The notes under the pieces are model-generated. The model was not told the origin of the DNA, made no database searches, and was given only the letters and a program-made list of their open reading frames with translations. From positions 1 through 14,090 of the forward strand of contig JAVBNC010000102.1 of assembly GCA_031551765.1 (NCBI GenBank): DNA of 14,090 nt, in the 5' to 3' direction. Positions 5,955-11,876 of the stretch are shown piece after piece. Source of the DNA: JAVBNC01 sp031551765 (lineage in GTDB: Bacteria; Desulfobacterota; Desulfovibrionia; Desulfovibrionales; Desulfovibrionaceae). How positions within the stretch are numbered: position 1 is the stretch's first letter; each line of letters starts with the position of its first letter. The position numbers and the translations under genes are program-made.

Positions 5955-6175
5955 AGTGTGCCTCCTTGTCATCGAATACGTGTAACCGGATCGGATGGGG
6001 CGGCGTTTTTTGACGGTGCCGTCCCTGCGCCGGGAAACATGCAAGAGGCCTGCCATAAATCTATTATTCAGTATTGGCGGGAAAAACAGGGGTAAGCGGC
6101 AGGCAGGGAGAACGGAAAACCGACATCTGAATCATGAAGGGAATGCCCGCACGGCACAGGAAAAGGCCGGCAGGC

Positions 6176-6205
6176 AAAGAAAAGGCCCCTTTGGGCAAGG
6201 GGCCT
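6176..6205 (-). terminator. Intrinsic terminator of the HDOD gene
   Basis: On the minus strand AGGCCCCTT (6205-6197), loop GCCCA and AAGGGGCCT (6191-6183) form a 9-bp stem. It is followed by TTTCTTT (6182-6176), giving a TTTTCTTT tract with the last stem base. It starts 25 bases after the HDOD stop codon. Confidence 0.85.
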
Positions 6206-6229
6206 GTGCATGTCGAATTTTTGTCGGTT

Positions 6230-7255
6230 TTACTTCTGCAGCGCGGCGCAGAGCGTATCCAGCTTGCTGTGCAGCATTCCGGCGATAAAATTGAGTTTTT
6301 GCGGGACAAGGCCCAGCACGTCCCAGGCTTCCGGGGACAGGGGCGGCACAAAGGCGCCGGGGGTGGCGCTGACGCCCAGCGCGGTGACCAGCACTTCCGC
6401 CACGTGGGTGGCGGCGGCTTCCGGGTAGCGCACGGGGTCTTCCACGGTATGGTGGCGTAACACGGACATGACCAGCGGCAGCGGCATGTTCCAGCGGTGC
6501 AGCAGCATGCCGCCCAGGCGGGCGTGGTCAAAGCCCAGAATTTTCTGCTCCGCCGCGTAGTCCGGGTTGGAAGCGTATTCGGAAGAGCGCCGCAACTGCT
6601 CCACTACCTTGGGCGCGGCGTAGGCCATGGTCAGCTTGCCGCAGTCGTGCAGCAGGCCGGCCACGAAAAGCTGTTCCGCTTCCTGGCGGCCGGTGAGTTT
6701 CCATATTTCCTGGGCGGTTATGGCCACAGCCAGGCTGTGGCGCCAGAAGCGCTGCATGTCGATAAGCCCCTTGGGCATGAGCACGGCCAGGGAATTAAGC
6801 GCCCCGCCCATGGCCAGGGTCTGGATCTGGCGGGTGCCCACCAGGGCCACGGCCCTGGAGATGGTGGCCACCTTGGCGGAGAAGCCGTAGTAGGGGCTGT
6901 TTACCAGCCGCAGGAGCCAGGCGGCCAGGCCCGGGTCTTTGGAAATGACTTCCGCGATCTGGTCCGCGGAGGAATGGCGGCGGAGGATGACTTCCTGCAG
7001 TTCCACCAGCACGGCGGGCAGGGGCGGCAACCGCACTTCCATTTGCACGATATCCACCGGGTCCACCGGGGCGGCCAGGGGAGCCCCCGCCGGAGGGGGC
7101 GGGACCGGCTTGTACACAGCGGGCTCGTAGGCAAGCCACTCTTCCGCCAGCGTATACATGGCGTCCGCGGCGGGATGCCCTTTTCCGGCGAAGCGGAAGC
7201 GGTGCTCAAAAAAAACCGCGCTCTCCTCAGGCGAGAGCGAAACGGACGACTGCAT
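6230..7255 (-). CDS. HDOD-domain signalling protein
   Basis: HDOD proteins are non-GYP relatives of HD phosphohydrolases that act in bacterial signalling, often as regulators without known catalysis. This one has 341 residues: an N-terminal part of about 70 residues with no recognised domain, a Pro/Ala-rich linker (VPPPPAGAPLAAPVDP, about 51-66), then the HDOD domain from about 75. Typical segments are LPPLPAVLVELQEVI (76-90), DPGLAAWLLRLVNSPYYGFSAKVATI (107-132), TRQIQTLAMG, RHSLAVA with His173, LLHDCGKL with His203-Asp204, and FDHARLGGMLLHRWNMP. The HD pair is intact, so nuclease or phosphatase activity cannot be excluded. GGAGG, 5 bases before the ATG at 7255, sets this start over an in-frame ATG at 7282. 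It diverges from por and has its own promoter and terminator. The input it senses is unknown. Confidence 0.9.
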   Translation of the reverse strand: MQSSVSLSPEESAVFFEHRFRFAGKGHPAADAMYTLAEEWLAYEPAVYKPVPPPPAGAPLAAPVDPVDIVQMEVRLPPLPAVLVELQEVILRRHSSADQIAEVISKDPGLAAWLLRLVNSPYYGFSAKVATISRAVALVGTRQIQTLAMGGALNSLAVLMPKGLIDMQRFWRHSLAVAITAQEIWKLTGRQEAEQLFVAGLLHDCGKLTMAYAAPKVVEQLRRSSEYASNPDYAAEQKILGFDHARLGGMLLHRWNMPLPLVMSVLRHHTVEDPVRYPEAAATHVAEVLVTALGVSATPGAFVPPLSPEAWDVLGLVPQKLNFIAGMLHSKLDTLCAALQK

Positions 7256-7299
7256 AGTTCCTCCAAAGGCTCCGGCAACCATGGACGGTGCGTTGCCAG

Positions 7300-7327
7300 T
7301 TTATAACACCTTCCATCCGCAACGCAA
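7300..7327 (-). promoter_or_regulatory. Sigma-70 promoter of the HDOD gene
   Basis: Minus-strand TTGCGT (7327-7322), a 16-bp spacer and TATAAA (7305-7300) would start RNA near 7293, about 38 bases before the ATG. A GGCAAC/GTTGCC inverted repeat (7274-7279/7292-7297) covers the predicted start and could be an operator. Confidence 0.5.
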
Positions 7328-7482
7328 GGCGGAATTGTCTTTTGCTGGAGCGCGAGGAATTTCAAAAGGTTCGCTGCAAAAAAACGTGTGGGCAGGCTCC
7401 CGGCCATGCATAAGTCTTGCTTTTGCAATGCAACGCGGAGCTTTATTGTCCGGCTTTTTCACAAGCGGGAGGGAAACGGAGC

Positions 7483-7523
7483 TTGTTACGAAATGCACAA
7501 TGAAATATAAAGAAATATTTCAT
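7483..7523. promoter_or_regulatory. Candidate operators upstream of por
   Basis: Two overlapping dyads lie here in an AT-rich pocket. TTGTTACGAAATGCACAA (7483-7500) resembles Rex-type (TTGTGAA-N4-TTCACAA) and CRP/FNR-type (TGTGA-N6-TCACA) operators, with several mismatches. Directly after it, ATGAAATAT (7500-7508) and ATATTTCAT (7515-7523) form a perfect 9-bp inverted repeat with a 6-base spacer. They are about 40-80 bp upstream of the best por promoter, a reasonable place for a redox-responsive regulator. The regulator identity is inference. Confidence 0.35.
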
Positions 7524-7562
7524 AACATAGTAATCTTTTAGGCTTTTTTTTTGAAAATTGAC

Positions 7563-7592
7563 TTGGCGTCCACGCGGAGAGTCGTATATACT
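7563..7592 (+). promoter_or_regulatory. Likely por promoter
   Basis: TTGGCG (7563-7568), an 18-bp spacer and TATACT (7587-7592) form the best sigma-70-like match upstream of por. A nearby TTGACT at 7558-7563 is closer to the -35 consensus, but its spacing (23 bp) is too long. Transcription would begin near 7599, inside the palindrome CATGCG-GTTT-CGCATG (7593-7608), leaving a leader of about 175 bases. Confidence 0.5.
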
Positions 7593-7751
7593 CATGCGGT
7601 TTCGCATGGAAACCGGCCGAGGCGTTCGCGCGCCCGGAAGCGTTCCGGCGATAAAAGACCGCACAGCGCGGTGCCCGGCGGCAACGCGCGGGCTGAACGA
7701 CCTTTTGCCGCTATGAACCCGTTGCGGGGCATGGCGGTGTCATACTGACAC
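7593..7751 (+). promoter_or_regulatory. Structured 5' leader of por
   Basis: Four short perfect stems lie in order between promoter and ribosome binding site: CATGCG/CGCATG (7593-7598/7603-7608), CCGGAA/TTCCGG (7634-7639/7643-7648), ACCGC/GCGGT (7658-7662/7668-7672) and GTGTCA/TGACAC (7737-7742/7746-7751). None has a U tract, so they are not terminators. No riboswitch class is recognised. They may stabilise a highly expressed mRNA; the first may instead be a DNA operator at the transcription start. Confidence 0.4.
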
Positions 7752-7763
7752 GCACCATCTTCT

Positions 7764-7769
7764 AAGGAG
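7764..7769 (+). promoter_or_regulatory. Ribosome binding site of por
   Basis: AAGGAG, 6 bases before the ATG at 7776. It is a strong site, as expected for an abundant central-metabolism enzyme. Confidence 0.85.
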
Positions 7770-7775
7770 TACATC

Positions 7776-10700
7776 ATGGCAAAGCATATGAAGACGATGG
7801 ACGGCAACACCGCCGCCGCGTATGTTTCTTACGCGCTAAGCGACACCGCCGCTATCTACCCCATTACGCCCTCTTCCAACATGGGGGAGTCCGCGGACGA
7901 GTGGGCCGCTGAAGGCCAGAAGAACATCTTCGGCCAGGTGGTGCAGGTACGCCAGCTGCAGTCGGAAGCGGGCGCCGCCGGCGCCGTGCACGGTTCCCTG
8001 GCCGCGGGCGCGCTGACCAGCACCTACACGGCTTCCCAGGGCCTTTTGCTGATGATCCCCAACATGTACAAAATTTCCGGGGAACTTCTGCCCGGCGTGT
8101 TCCACGTTTCCGCCCGCGCTTTGGCCGCGCACGCGCTGTCCATTTTCGGCGACCACCAGGACGTGATGGCCGCCCGTCAGACCGGCTTCGCCTTCCTGGC
8201 TTCCGCCTCCGTGCAGGAGTGCATGGACCTGGCCCTGGTGGCCCACCTGGCCGCCCTTGAGGCCAGCGTGCCGTTTTGCCATTTCTTTGACGGCTTCCGT
8301 ACCTCCCACGAAATTTCCAAGATCGAAGTCATTGACTACGAAGACATCAAGAAAGTGGTCAATTATGATAAAATAGAAGAATTCCGCGCTTCCGCCATGA
8401 TGCCGGAACACCCGCACCAGCGCGGCACCGCCCAGAACCCGGACATCTACTTCCAGAACCGCGAGGCGGCCAACGCCTTTTACGAAGCCGTGCCCTCCAT
8501 CGTCATCTCCCAGATGAAGAAAGTGGAAGGCATTACCGGCCGTCCCTACAAGCTCTTTGACTACGTGGGCCACCCGGAAGCCGACCGTATCGTCATTTCC
8601 ATGGGTTCCTCCTGTGAAACCATTGAAGAGGTGGTCAACTACCTGCTGGCCAAGGGCGAAAAAGTGGGCCTGGTCAAAGTGCGCCTGTACCGCCCCTTCT
8701 CCGCCGAACACATGATGCTGGCCATTCCCGCCTCCGCCCAGGTCATTACCGTGCTGGACCGCACCAAAGAACCCGGCAGCCTTGGCGAGCCGCTGTATCT
8801 CGACGTGTGCGGCGCTTTCATGGAAAAGGGCGAAATGCCGGTTATCGTGGGCGGCCGCTACGGCCTGGGTTCCAAGGAATTTACCCCGGCCATGGCCAAA
8901 GCCGTGTTCGACAACATGCGCGCGGCCGGTCCCAAGAACCACTTCACCGTGGGTATCGTGGACGACGTGACCGACACCTCCCTGGACGTGGGCGCGGACT
9001 TTGACACCGTTCCCGCCGGCACCGTGGAATGCAAGTTCTTCGGCCTGGGCGCGGACGGCACCGTGGGCGCCAACAAGCAGGCCATCAAGATCATCGGCGA
9101 CAACACCGACATGTACGCGCAGGGCTATTTCGCTTACGACTCCAAAAAGTCCGGCGGCTTCACGGTTTCCCACCTGCGTTTCGGCAAAAGCCCCATCCAG
9201 TCCACCTACCTCATCACCCACGCGGACTACGTGGCCTGCCACAAGTCCGCCTATGTGCACCAGTATGACATTCTGGCGGGCATCAAGGAAGGCGGCACCT
9301 TTGTGCTGAACTCCAACTGGAGCGGCGCCAAGGAAATCGAAGCCAACCTGCCCGCTTCCATGAAGCGCACCATCGCCAAGAAAAAACTGAAATTCTACAA
9401 CGTGGACGCCGTGAAAGTGGCCGCGGACGTGGGCCTGGGCGGCCGCGTCAACATGATCCTGCAGACCGCTTTCTTCAAACTGGCCAACGTGCTGCCCTTT
9501 GAGCAGGCCGTGGCCCTGCTGAAGGATTCCATCAAGAAGACTTACGGCAGCAAGGGCGACAAGATCGTCAATATGAACATCGCCGCCGTGGACAAAGCCA
9601 TTGACGAAGTGAAGGAAGTGAAAGTGCCCAAGTCCTGGCTGGAAGCCAAGGACGAAGGCTGCGGCTGCTGCGGCCACGACCCGGACTACATCAAGAATGT
9701 GGTGCGGCCCATCCTGGCCCAGGAAGGGGACAAGCTGCCCGTTTCCGCCTTCTCCCCGGACGGCCTGGTGCCGCTGGGCACGGCCGCCTTCGAAAAGCGC
9801 GGCGTGGCCATCAACGTGCCGGAATGGCAGAGCGACAAGTGCATCCAGTGCAACCAGTGCTCCTTTGTCTGCCCCCACGCGGCCATCCGCCCCGTGCTGG
9901 CCAGTGAAGAAGAAATGAAGGGCGCGCCCAAGAGCTTTGTGACCAAGCCCGCGCGCGGCAAGGAACTGGGCGGCCTGGCCTACCGCATTCAGGTTTATTC
10001 CCAGGACTGCCAGGGGTGCGGCTCTTGCGCCGAAACCTGCCCGGCCAAGGAAAAGGCCCTGATCATGAAGCCCATTGAGACGCAGTTGCCCGACCAGGTG
10101 CCCAACCTGGCCTTTGCGGAAGCGCACATCTCCATCAAAGACGACCTGATGGCCCGCGACACCCTGGTGGGTTCCCAGTACCAGCAGCCGCTGATGGAAT
10201 TCTCCGGCGCCTGCGCGGGCTGCGGCGAAACCCCCTACGTGAAGCTCATCACCCAGATGTTCGGCGAGCGCATGGTTATTGCCAACGCCACGGGCTGCAC
10301 CTCCATCTGGGGCGCTTCCGCCCCCACCAACCCCTATTGCGCCAACAAGGACGGCCACGGCCCGGCCTGGGGCAACTCCCTGTTCGAAGACGCGGCGGAG
10401 TTCGGCTACGGCATGTCCATGGCCTTTACCCAGCGCCGTGACAAACTGGCGGACCTGGTGACCGAGGCCATGCAGGACAAGGGCATCTCCAAAGACCTGA
10501 AAGCCGCCATGCAGGCCTGGCTGGACGTGAAAGACGAAGGCGACGCCTCCAAGAAGGCCGGCGAGGAAGTGCTGGCCCAGTTGAGCGGCGCCGGGGATTC
10601 CCCGCTGCTGAACGAAATCTGGAACATGGCCGACCTGTTCACCAAAAAATCCGTCTGGATCATCGGCGGCGACGGCTGGGCCTATGATATCGGCTACGGC

Positions 10701-11429
10701 GGCCTGGACCACGTCATCGCTTCCGGCGAAGACGTCAACATCCTGGTGCTGGACACGGAAGTGTACTCCAACACCGGCGGCCAGTCCTCCAAGGCCACGC
10801 CGCTGGGCGCCATCGCCAAGTTCGCGGCTTCCGGCAAGAAGCTGCCCAAAAAGGACCTGGGCCGCATCGCCATGACCTACGGCTATGTGTACGTGGCCAG
10901 CGTGGCCATGGGCGCCAACAAGATGCAGGTGCTCAAAGCCTTTAAGGAAGCGGAAGCCCACAAGGGACCGTCCATTGTCATCGCTTACGCCCCCTGCATC
11001 AACCAGGGCGTGCGCAAGGGCATGGGCAAGAGCATGGAAGAATCCAAGCTGGCCGTGGATTCCGGCTACTGGCCGCTGTACCGCTACAACCCGGCCCTGG
11101 CCGCGGAAGGCAAGAACCCCCTGGTTCTGGAATCCAAAGCCCCTGACGGCTCGCTGCAGGGCTTCCTCTCCGGCGAAAACCGCTACGCCCAGCTGGAAAA
11201 GGAAATGCCCGACGAATCCAAGCGGCTGCGCGGCCTGATTGAGAAGGAATACCTGGAGCGCTACGCTCTGCTGAAGCAACTGGCCGACATGCCCGCCGTT
11301 ACCGTGGCCACGGGCGATCCCAAGCTCAGCGGCAAAGCGGCCGGCGACGCCTGCGTGATCACGGACACAGCCGAACACGCCAAGCCCAACGCCGGCGAAG
11401 CCTGCGACAACGGCCGCGGCGCGAAGTAA
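7776..11429 (+). CDS. por: Pyruvate:ferredoxin oxidoreductase, single chain
   Basis: PFOR oxidises pyruvate and CoA to acetyl-CoA and CO2 and passes two electrons to ferredoxin or flavodoxin; it is cytoplasmic and uses thiamine diphosphate. The 1217 residues carry all domains of the homodimeric enzyme. The pyruvate-binding YPITPSS is at about 28-34. A two-cluster ferredoxin domain has Cys689, 692, 695, 699 and Cys745, 748, 751, 755. The proximal cluster uses CxGC (Cys813, Cys816) and Cys841, with Cys1074 as likely fourth ligand. The thiamine/Mg motif runs from GDGWAYDIGYGG (Asp966) to NTGGQSSK (Asn999). The C-terminal extension keeps Cys1193 and Cys1210, 17 residues apart, like the redox-switch disulfide of the D. 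africanus enzyme, which gives oxygen stability. Odd feature: CGCCGH at 629-634, before the ferredoxin domain. Also called nifJ. A strong terminator follows. Confidence 0.98.
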   Translation: MAKHMKTMDGNTAAAYVSYALSDTAAIYPITPSSNMGESADEWAAEGQKNIFGQVVQVRQLQSEAGAAGAVHGSLAAGALTSTYTASQGLLLMIPNMYKISGELLPGVFHVSARALAAHALSIFGDHQDVMAARQTGFAFLASASVQECMDLALVAHLAALEASVPFCHFFDGFRTSHEISKIEVIDYEDIKKVVNYDKIEEFRASAMMPEHPHQRGTAQNPDIYFQNREAANAFYEAVPSIVISQMKKVEGITGRPYKLFDYVGHPEADRIVISMGSSCETIEEVVNYLLAKGEKVGLVKVRLYRPFSAEHMMLAIPASAQVITVLDRTKEPGSLGEPLYLDVCGAFMEKGEMPVIVGGRYGLGSKEFTPAMAKAVFDNMRAAGPKNHFTVGIVDDVTDTSLDVGADFDTVPAGTVECKFFGLGADGTVGANKQAIKIIGDNTDMYAQGYFAYDSKKSGGFTVSHLRFGKSPIQSTYLITHADYVACHKSAYVHQYDILAGIKEGGTFVLNSNWSGAKEIEANLPASMKRTIAKKKLKFYNVDAVKVAADVGLGGRVNMILQTAFFKLANVLPFEQAVALLKDSIKKTYGSKGDKIVNMNIAAVDKAIDEVKEVKVPKSWLEAKDEGCGCCGHDPDYIKNVVRPILAQEGDKLPVSAFSPDGLVPLGTAAFEKRGVAINVPEWQSDKCIQCNQCSFVCPHAAIRPVLASEEEMKGAPKSFVTKPARGKELGGLAYRIQVYSQDCQGCGSCAETCPAKEKALIMKPIETQLPDQVPNLAFAEAHISIKDDLMARDTLVGSQYQQPLMEFSGACAGCGETPYVKLITQMFGERMVIANATGCTSIWGASAPTNPYCANKDGHGPAWGNSLFEDAAEFGYGMSMAFTQRRDKLADLVTEAMQDKGISKDLKAAMQAWLDVKDEGDASKKAGEEVLAQLSGAGDSPLLNEIWNMADLFTKKSVWIIGGDGWAYDIGYGGLDHVIASGEDVNILVLDTEVYSNTGGQSSKATPLGAIAKFAASGKKLPKKDLGRIAMTYGYVYVASVAMGANKMQVLKAFKEAEAHKGPSIVIAYAPCINQGVRKGMGKSMEESKLAVDSGYWPLYRYNPALAAEGKNPLVLESKAPDGSLQGFLSGENRYAQLEKEMPDESKRLRGLIEKEYLERYALLKQLADMPAVTVATGDPKLSGKAAGDACVITDTAEHAKPNAGEACDNGRGAK

Positions 11430-11441
11430 AACCCTGACCCA

Positions 11442-11479
11442 CGCCCCGGCGGTTCGTTCCGCCGGGGCGCGGTTTTTTT
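11442..11479 (+). terminator. Intrinsic terminator of por
   Basis: CGCCCCGGCGG (11442-11452) and CCGCCGGGGCG (11459-11469) pair perfectly over the loop TTCGTT. CGG and seven T (11473-11479) follow. It begins 12 bases after the por stop. This is the clearest terminator in the window and implies that pta has its own promoter or depends on read-through. Confidence 0.95.
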
Positions 11480-11486
11480 AGCGGGC

Positions 11487-11643
11487 TGTCGAAGTCAATT
11501 AAGAGTCGAAGCAGGGCGCAATGCGGCACGTCCTGTGCCGCCCCCTACGGGCGTCGCTACGCACCGTGCGCAACCGCCTCCTGCGGTTGCGAGATCCCTG
11601 CACCCACCAAGGGCTAGCGCCCCTGGACCCCTTTCAGGGTGAC
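11487..11643 (+). repeat. Composite palindromic intergenic repeat, copy B (expanded)
   Basis: It has the same block order as the repeat at 2099-2182 but on the plus strand: TGTCGAAG, TAAGAGTCGA, GCAGGGCGC, then CCCTGCACC, a CCAAGGG...CCCCTGG palindrome and TTTCAGGGTGACT. Between the two GCAGGG/CCCTGC half-arms (11511-11516/11596-11601), where copy A has only a short loop, about 75 extra bases form two more hairpins. These are GCGGCAC/GTGCCGC (11523-11529/11535-11541) and CGCAACCGC/GCGGTTGCG (11569-11577/11583-11591). The expansion lies inside a hairpin arm, which suggests a modular element. No coding capacity is apparent. Confidence 0.75.
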
Positions 11644-11785
11644 TATTGGAGGAGTGAGCATATTTGCTTGCCAGTACCGATTTGGCAGGTTGAAAAAAGC
11701 GGCGCTTCTTGTTGCGCGGTGCCGCCGCATCAAAGAGATTCCTCACCATCCCCCTGTCAAAGTTCTTTGGAAGAGGATGGGGGGT
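11644..11785. other. Gene-free stretch before pta
   Basis: No convincing gene, and no clear sigma-70 promoter for pta. An open frame that runs into pta from 11709 has no ribosome binding site at its start and reads through the hairpin, so it is not taken as coding. Confidence 0.5.
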
Positions 11786-11837
11786 CCGGGGGGAAGGGGA
11801 AACCTTTCTTCCAAGAAAGGTTTCCCCATCCCCCCGG
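11786..11837. repeat. G-rich 25-bp inverted repeat (hairpin), copy 2
   Basis: The left arm 11786-11810 pairs with 11813-11837 across a two-base CC loop with a single mismatch (A at 11828). Block order matches the hairpin after leuB (1715-1766): C, six G, AA, G4, AAA, CC, TTT-C-TT. Here it stands only 39 bases before the pta start, so in the pta mRNA it would be a 5'-leader stem rather than a 3' end. Confidence 0.8.
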
Positions 11838-11865
11838 GCGTCATGTCACCACAACCCCGGCCGCC

Positions 11866-11870
11866 GGAGG
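11866..11870 (+). promoter_or_regulatory. Ribosome binding site that sets the pta start
   Basis: GGAGG, 6 bases before the ATG at 11877. It is the only good site in the region, and the encoded protein then starts with a proper P-loop domain. Confidence 0.8.
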
Positions 11871-11876
11871 CATATC

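Noticed and set aside
6001..6030. Hairpin GACGG/CCGTC beside a T run upstream of the UPF0145-like gene
   Set aside because: The T run lies on the 5' side of the stem on the plus strand and reads as A on the minus strand, so it is not a terminator for either neighbour.
7282..7297. Sigma-54-like TGG...TTGC element on the plus strand (GG and GC correctly spaced)
   Set aside because: The intervening -24 bases fit poorly, it is about 480 bases from por, and it overlaps the HDOD promoter start region. A sigma-70-like promoter lies much closer to por.
7446..7464. TTGT...ACAA dyad resembling a Rex site
   Set aside because: It is 19 bases instead of 18 and the inner bases do not match; the site at 7483-7500 is better.
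7836..11378. Very long open frame on the minus strand opposite por (about 1180 codons)
   Set aside because: It is an antisense shadow caused by GC-rich codon bias of por. Its translation is rich in His, Gly and Gln without any family motif, and it has no ribosome binding site.
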